Origin: a bacterium
GTDB taxonomy: Bacteria > Vulcanimicrobiota > Vulcanimicrobiia > Vulcanimicrobiales > Vulcanimicrobiaceae
Assembly (NCBI GenBank): GCA_021806945.1
Contig: JAKAPQ010000003.1
Coordinates: 1-44,506, forward strand
DNA length: 44,506 nt
Direction of reading: 5' to 3'
Within the stretch, counting starts at the first letter, position 1; every line of letters begins with the position of its first letter. The translations under genes were made by a program, and so were the position numbers. Shown here piece after piece: positions 35,735 to 44,506 of the stretch. Under the pieces are notes generated by a model. The model had not been told where the DNA came from. It made no database searches and was given only the letters and a program-made list of their open reading frames with translations.

Positions 35735-36265
35735 ATGCACGTACTCGAACGGCTGCGGGTCCGTTGTCCGTACCACCGTGCGCGGGGCTACCTCGAGCGG
35801 GCGATGCAAGACGCATCGGAGTGCGGCTGGAGCAAGGCGATCGCCTTGAAGGTGCCGATTGCCGTGCATGCTTTCGGAGCCGGCCTCGCGCGAGAACTCT
35901 TGGTTTCCTACGATGCGGAGCGCGCACCGGGCCAGTTCGACCGCCCTTGGGCGGTGCGTTGGTCGCCTTCGACCGATGGTGTCTACCCCGATTTCGTGGG
36001 CACCCTCGCGCTCGTGGCCGACGAGGACTATACGAAAGCCGTCCTCGAACTCGAAGGTGATTACGAGCCCCCGGTGGGCTCGGCGAGCCAGATGCTCGAC
36101 GTGATCTCGGGTGCGCGCGTGGCATCGATGACGGGACGCGAACTTCTGCGCACCATCGGCGCGTGCATCGAGGAACGGTATCACGCGGACGAGCCGTTCA
36201 AAGGCTTTTCGCGCGGCCGCTCGTTAAAGTCACGGCGCCGTCCGCCGCGCGTCTCGAAACGCTAG
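35735..36265 (+). CDS. Hypothetical protein, possible SRPBCC/START-like fold
   Basis: ATG 35735; VLELEGDYEPPVGSASQMLDVISGARVASMTGRELLRTIGACIEERY; fold is inference. Confidence 0.5.
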   Translation: MHVLERLRVRCPYHRARGYLERAMQDASECGWSKAIALKVPIAVHAFGAGLARELLVSYDAERAPGQFDRPWAVRWSPSTDGVYPDFVGTLALVADEDYTKAVLELEGDYEPPVGSASQMLDVISGARVASMTGRELLRTIGACIEERYHADEPFKGFSRGRSLKSRRRPPRVSKR

Positions 36266-37302
36266 CGATCGCCTCCGGCGGCGCAGCCGCGCGCTATCGC
36301 GTCGGCAAATCGCGTGACGTCTTCGGGCGTCGTGTCGAAGGAGGTCATCCAGCGGACCTCCGGTAGTGCCTCGTCGAAGACGTGGAAGAAAAATTCGCGC
36401 TGGATCCTTTCGATCGCCGTCCGGTCGAGCGTTGCAAAGACCGCATTGCAGGCGACCGGCCGCGTGATCCGCACGCCCGGGATGCGCCGCGCGCGCTCTT
36501 CCAGGAGCTTGGCCATCGCATTGGCGTGAGCCGCGTATCGTCGCCAGCGATCCTCCGCAAGCAGTGCCTCGAACTGTACGGCGATGTAACGCATCTTCGA
36601 GGCCAACTGTGCTGCTTGCTTGCGTACGAAAGGCGCGGCTCCGGCATGGAGCGCCGGGTCGAAAAAAAGGATCGCCTCGCCGAACATCAAGCCGTTCTTC
36701 GTGCCGCCGAAGGTCAGGACGTCCACGCCCGCGTCGGCGGTAATCTCGCGTGGTTCGACGCCCAGAGCTGCGGCAGCATTGGCGATGCGAGCTCCGTCGC
36801 AGTGAACGAAGATTCCGTGCTCGCGTGCAAAGGCGCTGAGATCGCGAACCTCGTCGCGCGTATAGACGCCGCCGAACTCCGTAGACTGCGAAATCGAAAT
36901 CGCGCGAACTTGTACGTGGTGCTGGTCGCCGGAATGTCCGATAGCCGCAGCGACGTCGGCAACGCGCAGCTTGCCGTCCTCCGTCGCGACGCCGAGGATT
37001 TTGCAGCCCGCGAAGCGTTCGAAGGCGCCGCATTCGTCGGTCTCCAGGTGTGCCGATGCCGGAGTTATCACCGCCTCGTAGGGCTTGAGCAGCGATGCGA
37101 GGGCGACGACGTTGGCTCCCGTTCCGTTGAATACGAAATAGACGTCGGCTCCTTCTCCGAAATGGCGGCGGAACGCCGCGCGCGCGCGGTGCGTGTACTC
37201 GTCGTCGCCGTAGGAGATGGCATCGCCGTGGTTGGCGGCCAGAAGCGCCTCCAGGATCTCCGGCGCTACCGGTGCATTGTTGTCACTTGCGAACGTGCGC
37301 AT
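36262..37302 (-). CDS. Low-specificity L-threonine aldolase/beta-eliminating lyase family
   Basis: FASDNNAPVAPEILEALLAANHGDAISYGDDEYT, FVHCDGARIANAAAALG, DVLTFGGTKNGLMFGEAILF (PLP Lys). Confidence 0.92.
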   Translation of the reverse strand: MRTFASDNNAPVAPEILEALLAANHGDAISYGDDEYTHRARAAFRRHFGEGADVYFVFNGTGANVVALASLLKPYEAVITPASAHLETDECGAFERFAGCKILGVATEDGKLRVADVAAAIGHSGDQHHVQVRAISISQSTEFGGVYTRDEVRDLSAFAREHGIFVHCDGARIANAAAALGVEPREITADAGVDVLTFGGTKNGLMFGEAILFFDPALHAGAAPFVRKQAAQLASKMRYIAVQFEALLAEDRWRRYAAHANAMAKLLEERARRIPGVRITRPVACNAVFATLDRTAIERIQREFFFHVFDEALPEVRWMTSFDTTPEDVTRFADAIARGCAAGGDR

Positions 37303-37366
37303 CCCCGGTTTTACCGCGCGTCGTCCACGGCGGCCTCTCGCCGGCAAGGGGGAGGGGGCGCGCGCC

Positions 37367-38896
37367 TTAGTCGGCGGGGACTGGGATGGGGGCGCCGCCG
37401 CGCCGGCGCGCCGGGCGCATGAAGAATACGATCGGCAGGGCCACGAGAAAAACGATCGCGCAGAGGCGGAAGACGTAGTCGTACGAGATGACCGCCGAGG
37501 CCTGCGCGACCAGGGCCGTCAGCGTCGCGATGGAATAGCCGTGCGTCTGCGTCACGCCGCCGGCGAGGTCGTTCCAGGCTGTCGCCGCACGCCGCGTCAG
37601 CAGCGTCGTGAGGATGGCGATTCCGAAGCTGCCGCCGATCTGGCGCAGCAGCGTTGCCACGCCGGTGGCGCCCGCCAGCGCTTCGCGTGGGACCGCGGCC
37701 AGCATGACGGTAGAGAGCGGCACGAAGAGAAAGCCTAGCCCGAACCCTTGAATGACGCGCGGCCAGAAGATGTTCCAGTATCCGGCGTTTTGGTCTAAGC
37801 CTCCGAGCAGCCACGTAGATAACGCAAAGAGCAGCATGCCGGTGCCGACCAGAATGCGTCCGTCGATCGCGTTGACCAGGCGCCCGACGATCGGCATCGC
37901 GATGGCGGTCGCGATCGCCCCCGGCAAGAGAGCGAGCCCGGTGTCGAAAGCCGTCAGGCCCATGATCGTTTGGAAGAAGAGCGGCATCACCAGGGCCGTT
38001 CCGAAGAGGCCAAAGCCCGTGATGGCGCCGATGATGTTGGCAAAGGTGAACGTACGGAAGCGAAAGACGCCCAGATCCACCAGGGGGTGTTTGTCGCGGA
38101 GCGCTTTGACGACGAACCACGTCAGCGCGACCGCCGCGACGCATGCGAGCGTCGTGATGGTACGCGAACTCCACCAATCGTCGTGCTGGCCGCGTTCGAG
38201 TACGTACTGCAGCGATGCGAGCCCGGCGGAGAGCAAGCTCAAGCCGAACCAATCGACACCGCCCTTGGGCTTCTGATGGAAGGTCGGATTCGGGATGAAC
38301 GCCAGGGTCATGAGAATAGCCGCTATGCCGATGGGAATATTGATGAAAAAGATCAGGGGCCAGCTCGCGTTGTCGACGAGGTAGCCGCCGAGCGTCGGTC
38401 CGATCGCCGGTCCGACCATGGCGCCCAGGCCGAAGATCGCCATCGCGTTGCCGCGCTTCTCCGGTGCGTAGATCTCGAAGAGAATCGCCTGCGCCGTCGG
38501 CTGGAGCGCTCCCCCGCCGAAGCCCTGAATGACGCGGTAAAAGGTGAGCTGCCAGATGCTGTGTGCGGTGCCGCACATGAAGGAGGCGGCCGTGAATATC
38601 GTCAGGCAGCCTGCGTAAAAGCGCTTGCGCCCGAAGTAGGCCGTTAGCCAGCCGTTCAGCGGCATGGTGATGACGCTCGCGAGAATGTACCCGGTCGCCA
38701 CCCACGAGACTTCGTCGATCGACGCTCCGAGGTTGCCGGCAATGTTGTCGAGCGCCACATTCACGATGGTCGAATCGATGATCGCCATGATCGTGCCCAG
38801 CATGACGGTCAACGTTATGAGCGCCACGGGCGCGTTCTGGCGATGGCGGAACGGGTTCTGCATATAACGGGCTAGTAGTTTGTCGGAGTCAAGCAC
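37367..38896 (-). CDS. DHA2 (EmrB/QacA) family MFS drug efflux transporter
   Basis: MAIIDSTIVNVALDNIAGNLGASIDEVSWVATGYILASVITMPLNGWLTAYFGRKR; 14-TM pattern; start may be internal Met. Confidence 0.95.
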   Translation of the reverse strand: MLDSDKLLARYMQNPFRHRQNAPVALITLTVMLGTIMAIIDSTIVNVALDNIAGNLGASIDEVSWVATGYILASVITMPLNGWLTAYFGRKRFYAGCLTIFTAASFMCGTAHSIWQLTFYRVIQGFGGGALQPTAQAILFEIYAPEKRGNAMAIFGLGAMVGPAIGPTLGGYLVDNASWPLIFFINIPIGIAAILMTLAFIPNPTFHQKPKGGVDWFGLSLLSAGLASLQYVLERGQHDDWWSSRTITTLACVAAVALTWFVVKALRDKHPLVDLGVFRFRTFTFANIIGAITGFGLFGTALVMPLFFQTIMGLTAFDTGLALLPGAIATAIAMPIVGRLVNAIDGRILVGTGMLLFALSTWLLGGLDQNAGYWNIFWPRVIQGFGLGFLFVPLSTVMLAAVPREALAGATGVATLLRQIGGSFGIAILTTLLTRRAATAWNDLAGGVTQTHGYSIATLTALVAQASAVISYDYVFRLCAIVFLVALPIVFFMRPARRRGGAPIPVPAD

Positions 38897-39007
38897 GTTT
38901 CCGTCTTTGGGGCGCCCGAAGCTACGGCTTCACTCCTCCTTCGCCCCCCGTCTCCGAACCAAATTCGGCGCCGAATCCGAAAACGGCTCAACTCCGACAA
39001 ACTCCTA
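38873..39007 (-). promoter_or_regulatory. Structured leader of the MFS gene: 17-bp long-range inverted repeat plus 14-bp perfect palindrome
   Basis: TAGTAGTTTGTCGGAGT (38873-38889) vs ACTCCGACAAACTCCTA (38991-39007), 16/17 complementary; ATTCGGCGCCGAAT (38963-38976). Confidence 0.55.
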
Positions 39008-39937
39008 GCGTACGATGTAGGCGGCAGCGCAGCCCGCCGCGGCGAGCGCGAATAGCGAGTTTGCGGGCAACATCATGCGCCGAGCGTCGCCGAAGGCGAG
39101 TGCGTACGCCGCTTTCAGCAAATTATTCGACGATGCGGCGATCAGCACGGCCGCAACCAATCCGGCTACGCCGATCGCCGCAACGCCTTCTTGAGCTATG
39201 CTGAGGACGAATGGGTCGATGTCCGTAACGCCGACGACGGCCGCAAGAGCGTAGATGCCCCAGGTGCCGAACGAGCCTTGCACCCAGTTGGAGGCAAGAG
39301 TCACGATGACGACGAGCGCTGCGAACCTCAGGCCAGTTCTTATCTGAAGGTGGTTAGAGGGTGGGGCGAGCCCCGATCCGAGCCGCCAGTTGAAGACGAG
39401 AACGATGGCCAGTACGCGGAGGTACATGAGACCGGTTGCGAGCACGATGCCCGTGCTGAGGTCTCGCGTGGAACCGCCGTCGCGGCTCTGCCGCGCCAAG
39501 ACAACGGTGGTCGCCGTCGAGGAGTAAAGCCCGCCGAGGGCTGCTGCCAGCAGTGTCGCGTCCTTCGGGCGCACGTAACGCTGCAAGAGGTAGCGTCCGT
39601 AAGAGAGCCAGGAGACGGCTACCACCGCAAGTAGGATATTGTGCGGCGTGATCCCGTTCAAATACGCGATCGGCGTATCGGGGAGCAGCGGCAAGGCGAC
39701 GCCCACGAGCAGCAGGAACTTTTCGGCGGTGAAAAGCTCTCCGATCGGCACGCGGGCCGCAATGCGGTGCAGCTCTCGCCGCCCGGCCAGGAGAAGCGTC
39801 GCGATAACGGTTACCGCCACCAGTGCCCAGGCAGGTCGGGTGAGAGGCAGAGCGCCCAGGGTGTAGGCCAAAATATTGCAGACCGGAACGACAAACTCGC
39901 CCTCGGATGCGGCCCATTCAAGTGCTGCCGCGCTCAC
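39005..39937 (-). CDS. DUF4010 membrane protein (C-terminal half of MgtC/SapB-DUF4010 proteins)
   Basis: LTAEKFLLLVGVALPLLPD-type region, NGITPHNILLAVVAVSWLSYGRYLLQRY, LGGLYSSTATTVVLARQSRD. Confidence 0.8.
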   Translation of the reverse strand: MSAAALEWAASEGEFVVPVCNILAYTLGALPLTRPAWALVAVTVIATLLLAGRRELHRIAARVPIGELFTAEKFLLLVGVALPLLPDTPIAYLNGITPHNILLAVVAVSWLSYGRYLLQRYVRPKDATLLAAALGGLYSSTATTVVLARQSRDGGSTRDLSTGIVLATGLMYLRVLAIVLVFNWRLGSGLAPPSNHLQIRTGLRFAALVVIVTLASNWVQGSFGTWGIYALAAVVGVTDIDPFVLSIAQEGVAAIGVAGLVAAVLIAASSNNLLKAAYALAFGDARRMMLPANSLFALAAAGCAAAYIVR

Positions 39938-40170
39938 CGGCGATAATAAGCATAGATCCAGGTTCCGAGGACGCCGAGGCCAGCGATGAAGGCCAGTGCG
40001 CGGGTGGGCTCGACGGCGTAGAGGGCGGCTCCGGCCAGCGCCAGAAGGGGGAACGTCCGGACGCCGCCGGGGCGGTTGGGGATATCTTGCGCGTAAAACT
40101 CTTCGAACGCGAGTCCGAAGAAGAGCGACATCGCCGGCAGCAAGGCGATCGCGGGAGGCGTGACCCGCAT
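39934..40170 (-). CDS. Short MgtC/SapB-like N-terminal domain protein
   Basis: FFGLAFEEFYAQDIPNRPGGVRTFPLLALAGAALYAV; 4-bp overlap with the DUF4010 gene. Confidence 0.65.
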   Translation of the reverse strand: MRVTPPAIALLPAMSLFFGLAFEEFYAQDIPNRPGGVRTFPLLALAGAALYAVEPTRALAFIAGLGVLGTWIYAYYRR

Positions 40171-40385
40171 CTCCTCACCTTGCGTGCCGGCCGCGGCCAA
40201 CCATGCGGGCGTACGGGTCGTCCGTCGGGTGTCATTTTATAACGCGCGCGCAAAGCTCGTGTAAGGGTTCGGCAAAGTTCGGCGGCGGACGCAAGCGAAC
40301 GTCCGATACTATGAGCGTCGGATCCGTAGCGGCCGATCGGCGGGTGCGCCGAGGCTAACGCGCGCGGAGGATTTGGGGTAAGGAC

Positions 40386-40628
40386 GTGTCTAGCAGCACC
40401 ACGAGCAGCCAGCATTTCGTCTGGTTTCACGGTGACAGGGATGGAAGCACGCTGCGCAGTGTTCGTATCGACTCCGCAACGCTGAAGGCGTTGCAAAAGC
40501 AACTCGACGACCCGCACGCAGAACAGATCGTCGTTGCGGAATGGCACTCGCGCGACCTGATGCCGCAGCGCCGGGCGATTCCAAAGAAGCGCTTCGTCGG
40601 TATCGAGATCCGGCTCACCGAGAACTAG
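40386..40628 (+). CDS. Hypothetical 80-aa protein
   Basis: Compact ORF SSSTTSSQHFVWFHGDRDGSTLRSVRIDSATLKALQKQLDDPHAEQIVVAEWHSRDLMPQRRAIPKKRFVGIEIRLTEN; no family recognised. Confidence 0.5.
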   Translation: MSSSTTSSQHFVWFHGDRDGSTLRSVRIDSATLKALQKQLDDPHAEQIVVAEWHSRDLMPQRRAIPKKRFVGIEIRLTEN

Positions 40629-40640
40629 CAACCTGCTAGA
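40626..40640 (+). repeat. Palindrome CTAGCAACCTGCTAG overlapping a stop codon
   Basis: 6-bp stem, 3-nt loop; differs by one loop base from 34658-34672. Confidence 0.6.
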
Positions 40641-40697
40641 TGGTTGCGGCCGGATTCCCAGCCGGAGTGGTCGAACGAGGGGAAAAGGAGTTCCGAG

Positions 40698-41546
40698 ATG
40701 CCGGTTGCCATCGTCAGCGACAGCACGTGTGATTTACGTCCGCCGGAGGCGCTCTCGCAGGGGATCGATCTCGTTCCGATTCTGGTGCGCTTCGGTGCCG
40801 CCGAGTACCGAGACGGCGTCGACCTGGAACTGGCGGACTTTTACCGGAGGCTCGATCCGACGGGCGAGTTACCGACCACGGCTCCTCCGCCGGCCGATGC
40901 GTTCGCGAGCGCCTTCAAGAGCCGTGTGGATGCCGGGCAAGAAGTCATCTGCCTGACCGTCTCCTCGAAAATCTCACAAACATATGCCAACGCCGAGACG
41001 GCGGCCGCCGGCTTCTCGGGGAAGGTTCACGTGATCGACACGAAATCGCTGTCGGGCGGCGCCGCTCTGCTGGCGACCGGCGCGGCACGGCTAGCTCGCG
41101 GCGGCGCGCACGCTTCGGCGATTCGGGCGTCGATCGCGCGCTGGATTGCCTCCCAGCACGGGTTCGCTGCGTATCCGGATCTGCAGTTTCTTGCCAAGAG
41201 CGGGCGCATCAACAAAGCGCAGTTACTGCTCGGCCAGATGATGCACGTCGTTCCGATCGTGCGCCTGGACGCTGATGGAACGCTGAAGGCCGAAGCCAAC
41301 GTCAAGACGTTCGAACTTGCCAAGGCGATGGTCGTAGATATAGCCGTTCGCAGACTAGAGTACCCGAATCGGGCGCGCATTATCGTCGTGCATTCGCACG
41401 ATCCTGCCCTGGCCGCCTACGTCGAGGCGGAGCTGCGCAAGAAACTTGGCGCGACTCCAAAGGAGTTGACGATCCACGAGGCCGGACCCACGATTGCAGC
41501 CAACAGCGGTCCCGGAGGTATCGCGATCTTCACCATCGAGGAGTAA
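40698..41546 (+). CDS. DegV family (fatty-acid binding) protein
   Basis: MPVAIVSDSTCDLRPPEALSQGIDLVPILVRFG, TTAPPPADAFASAF, DTKSLSGGAALLATGAARLA, LQFLAKSGRINKAQLLLGQ. Confidence 0.93.
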   Translation: MPVAIVSDSTCDLRPPEALSQGIDLVPILVRFGAAEYRDGVDLELADFYRRLDPTGELPTTAPPPADAFASAFKSRVDAGQEVICLTVSSKISQTYANAETAAAGFSGKVHVIDTKSLSGGAALLATGAARLARGGAHASAIRASIARWIASQHGFAAYPDLQFLAKSGRINKAQLLLGQMMHVVPIVRLDADGTLKAEANVKTFELAKAMVVDIAVRRLEYPNRARIIVVHSHDPALAAYVEAELRKKLGATPKELTIHEAGPTIAANSGPGGIAIFTIEE

Positions 41547-41580
41547 CCTCGGAGGCAATTGGGGCGTCTCCCTTGCGCAT

Positions 41581-41609
41581 TTGACGCTCTGGGGAGCGGG
41601 TGCTATACT
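41581..41609 (+). promoter_or_regulatory. Strong sigma70-type promoter for rpoB
   Basis: TTGACG (41581-41586) - 17 nt - TATACT (41604-41609), with extended -10 TG. Confidence 0.75.
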
Positions 41610-41633
41610 ACTTGCCTATGCCCCGCGGCTTCT

Positions 41634-41689
41634 AAGGACCACACGAGAGGACGAGCGCATTGACCCCGGTGGATGGCTCGGTCCTTTTT
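41634..41689 (+). promoter_or_regulatory. Attenuator-like structure in the rpoB leader
   Basis: AAGGACC (41634-41640) complementary to GGTCCTT (41680-41686) leading into a T run (41685-41689); alternative pairing GACC 41662-41665/GGTC 41680-41683. Confidence 0.5.
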
Positions 41690-41774
41690 GGTGTGCCCGC
41701 GAACCGACCGGTCGCGAGGAGCCGGGCGCATACGACAAAGCGCGCTTCCTTATAAACGGTGCGAGAGAGAACGA

Positions 41775-44506
41775 ATGGCAAAAACGACGGCTCCCAAGTC
41801 CCCCGCGAAGAGATCCGCGGGTGCCAAGAGCAGGTCGAAGCGAGGCGGGGCCGAGGCTTCGAGCGCTGCGTCTACGGTCATGCCGACGACGTTCCCTATG
41901 CCGACCGGTGCGTTTACGGTCGCGCAGCCGCCCGAGCCGGGGTCAAAGCGGGAACGCTACTCCTTCGCGAAGATTCCGCACGTACTCGAGGTTCCCAACC
42001 TCATCGAGCTGCAAAAGGCGAGCTTCGACTGGTTCAAGACCGAGGGTCTGGCCGAGGCCTTCGCCTCGATCTCGCCGATCAAGGATTTTACGGGAAACCT
42101 GGTGCTGGAGTTCGGCGAACACAGCCTCGGCGAACCGAAGTACTCGGTCGAGGAATGCCGCGAGCGCGACATGACCTACAGCGCGCCGCTGCGCGTACGC
42201 GTGCGGCTGATCACGGCCGAGTCGGGCGAGATCAAAGGCATCCCAGACCAGGAGATCTTCATGGGCGACTTCCCGCTCATGACCGACAAAGGCACCTTCA
42301 TGATCAACGGTGCCGAGCGCGTGATCGTCAGCCAACTCGTTCGGTCCCCGGGCGTTTACTATAATCAGGACGTCGATACGAACAGCCGCTCGACGTACAA
42401 TGCCACGATCATTCCCAACCGCGGCGCCTGGATCGAGTTCGAGACAGACAACGGCACGAAGAACGACGAGACGGAAGGCACGATCGGCGTTCGTATCGAC
42501 AAGAATCGTAAGATCTACGTTTCGACGTTCGTTCGCGCGCTTTCGCGACCGGATCTGGAGTGCGACTGGGAGAGTGACGAAGCGATCCTCAAATTGTTCG
42601 ACGGCAGCCCGCTCGTGCAGAATTCGATCGATAAAGATAAAGATATCAAGACGCGCGAAGACGCGCTCAAAGAGATCTACAAGAAGCTGCGTCCGGGCGA
42701 ACCGGAAAACGCGGAAAACGCCGAAAAACTCCTCGAGTCGCTCTTTTTCGACGACAAGCGTTACGATCTCGCCGGCGTCGGCCGTTACAAGTTGAGCGGC
42801 AAGTTCCACTATCGAATCGAGAACCCCGACCCCGAGAAACGAGGCGCGCAGCCGTACGTCACCATCGACGAGTACGGCGACGCAAGCCTGGCCATGCCGC
42901 CGATCGACAAGCGGTGCCTCACGCGCGCAGACATGATCGCGGTCATTCGCCGCCTGATCAAAGTTGCCACGAACGTCATTGAGAAAGACGACATCGACCA
43001 CCTTGGCAACCGGCGTATCCGTTCGGTTGGCGAGCTGCTGCAGAACCAGTTTCGCGTCGGCTTGCTGCGCCTCGAGCGCGTCGTGCGTGAGCGCATGACC
43101 GTTCAGGATATCGAGACGGTCACGCCGCAGGCGCTGATCAACATCCGCCCGGTCGTGGCCGCTATCAAGGAGTTCTTCGGCAGTTCGCAACTCTCGCAGT
43201 TCATGGATCAGACCAACTCGCTGGCGGAGCTCACGCACAAGCGGCGACTCTCGGCCCTGGGACCGGGCGGTCTCTCGCGCGAGCGCGCGGGCTTTGAGGT
43301 GCGCGACGTGCATCACTCGCACTACGGCCGCATCTGCCCGATCGAAACGCCGGAAGGACCGAACATCGGCTTGATCGGTTCTTTGGCCACCTTCGCTCGC
43401 GTCAACCGGTTTGGATTCATCGAGACGCCATACCGCGTGGTGACGGGCGGGCGGGTCACCGATGAGATCGTCTACCTTACGGCGGACAAAGAAGACGAAT
43501 ACATCATCGCCCAGGCCAACACGCCGGTCGACGCGTCGGGAAAGATCACGACCGATTCGGTCGTCTGCCGCTACGCGGAAGAGTATATCGAAGAGCCGGC
43601 AGCCAAGGTCCAATTGATGGACGTTTCGCCGAAGCAGATCGTTTCGGTCGCGACGGCATTGATTCCGTTCCTCGAACACGACGATGCAAACCGAGCCCTG
43701 ATGGGTGCCAACATGCAGCGCCAGGCCGTGCCGCTGCTGCGCCCGCAGTCGCCGATCGTCGGCACCGGTATGGAGTACCGCTCGGCCAAGGACTCCGGCG
43801 GCTGTATCGTGGCCGCCGAGAGCGGAGAGGTCGTCGCGGTCGACTCGAAGTCGCTCGCGGTGCGCAACCGGCAGGGTGTCGAGAAGGTCTACGACTTGCT
43901 GAAGTTTACGCGCAGCAACGCCGGTACGTGCATCAACCAGCGCCCGATCGTCACGATCGGCGAGCAGGTCGTCGCCGGGCAGATACTCGCGGACGGCCCG
44001 TCGTCGGAGGAAGGCGAGCTCGCCCTTGGCCAAAACGTGATGGTCGCGTTCATGCCTTGGGAGGGCTATAACTACGAAGACGCGATCCTCATCAGCGAGC
44101 GGATGGTGAAGGACGACCGCTTCACCTCGATTCATATCGAAGAGTACGAATGCGAGGCGCGCGATACCAAGCTCGGGCCCGAAGAGATCACGCGTGACAT
44201 TCCCAACGTCGGCGAGGACTCGCTCAAGGATCTCGACGAACGCGGCATCATCCGCATCGGCGCGGAAGTTCGCCCGGAAGACATTCTGGTGGGTAAAGTT
44301 ACGCCCAAGGGCGAGACCGAGCTGACCGCGGAAGAGCGGCTCCTGCGCGCCATCTTCGGAGAAAAGTCCCGCGAAGTCCGCGATACGTCGCTGAAAGTTC
44401 CGCACGGCGAAAAGGGCAAGATCATCGACGTCAAGGTCTTCTCGCGCGAGAACAACGACGAACTTTCGCCGGGCGTGAACCACCTGGTGCGCGTCTACGT
44501 CGCGCA
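41775..44506 (+). CDS. rpoB: DNA-directed RNA polymerase subunit beta (3' end beyond window)
   Basis: [32 protein letters not shown], ...[63 protein letters not shown]...; frame open to the window end and therefore absent from the ORF track. Confidence 0.98.
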   Translation, partial: MAKTTAPKSPAKRSAGAKSRSKRGGAEASSAASTVMPTTFPMPTGAFTVAQPPEPGSKRERYSFAKIPHVLEVPNLIELQKASFDWFKTEGLAEAFASISPIKDFTGNLVLEFGEHSLGEPKYSVEECRERDMTYSAPLRVRVRLITAESGEIKGIPDQEIFMGDFPLMTDKGTFMINGAERVIVSQLVRSPGVYYNQDVDTNSRSTYNATIIPNRGAWIEFETDNGTKNDETEGTIGVRIDKNRKIYVSTFVRALSRPDLECDWESDEAILKLFDGSPLVQNSIDKDKDIKTREDALKEIYKKLRPGEPENAENAEKLLESLFFDDKRYDLAGVGRYKLSGKFHYRIENPDPEKRGAQPYVTIDEYGDASLAMPPIDKRCLTRADMIAVIRRLIKVATNVIEKDDIDHLGNRRIRSVGELLQNQFRVGLLRLERVVRERMTVQDIETVTPQALINIRPVVAAIKEFFGSSQLSQFMDQTNSLAELTHKRRLSALGPGGLSRERAGFEVRDVHHSHYGRICPIETPEGPNIGLIGSLATFARVNRFGFIETPYRVVTGGRVTDEIVYLTADKEDEYIIAQANTPVDASGKITTDSVVCRYAEEYIEEPAAKVQLMDVSPKQIVSVATALIPFLEHDDANRALMGANMQRQAVPLLRPQSPIVGTGMEYRSAKDSGGCIVAAESGEVVAVDSKSLAVRNRQGVEKVYDLLKFTRSNAGTCINQRPIVTIGEQVVAGQILADGPSSEEGELALGQNVMVAFMPWEGYNYEDAILISERMVKDDRFTSIHIEEYECEARDTKLGPEEITRDIPNVGEDSLKDLDERGIIRIGAEVRPEDILVGKVTPKGETELTAEERLLRAIFGEKSREVRDTSLKVPHGEKGKIIDVKVFSRENNDELSPGVNHLVRVYVA

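Noticed and set aside
37311-38705. 464-aa minus-strand ORF in another frame of the MFS gene
   Set aside because: Arg/His-rich alternate frame of a strongly supported DHA2 transporter
41943-44483. 846-aa minus-strand ORF antisense to rpoB
   Set aside because: The plus strand unmistakably encodes RpoB; the antisense ORF is an artefact of GC-rich codon usage and has low-complexity His/Arg/Asp/Val composition
1-44506. CRISPR arrays, rRNA genes, diversity-generating repeats
   Set aside because: No regularly spaced direct repeats, rRNA-like sequence or TR/VR pairs noticed on reading; an algorithmic scan would be needed to exclude subtle cases

Overview
GC-rich bacterial chromosome segment. I infer an under-sampled phylum such as Eremiobacterota/WPS-2 from gene style only; this was not tested. 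The left part is housekeeping: an RlmD-like methyltransferase, gatCAB, mutS2, tyrS, aroQ, an HU protein with a Lys/Ala tail, a GNAT acetyltransferase and tRNA-Pro(GGG). The tRNA abuts a decayed accessory island (~10.35-16.1 kb). It holds a tyrosine-recombinase C-terminal remnant, a nucleotidyltransferase with a small coupled upstream ORF, an IS1380-like transposase remnant with an in-frame amber codon, secreted and lipoprotein beta-propeller genes, and a wrecked Xre/RES toxin-antitoxin pair. Next come a BON-domain protein, an HlyD/ABC/ABC/permease exporter, a GT39-like transferase, msrB, an RNase H-like gene and a polysaccharide deacetylase. The most interesting block is a compact minus-strand operon (~26.9-33.0 kb). 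It encodes a CuA-containing heme-copper oxidase-superfamily enzyme whose catalytic Tyr position (HPEVY) reads HAFAN, which suggests a nitric oxide reductase rather than an O2 reductase. With it are four DUF2249 domains (one fused to a CRP/FNR regulator), a DUF59 protein, a polytopic NnrS-like protein and a cupredoxin lipoprotein. The right part has glycosyltransferases, threonine aldolase, a DHA2 MFS pump behind a structured leader, a split MgtC/DUF4010 pair, DegV, and rpoB (truncated by the window) with a strong promoter and attenuator-like leader. No rRNA or CRISPR array was seen.
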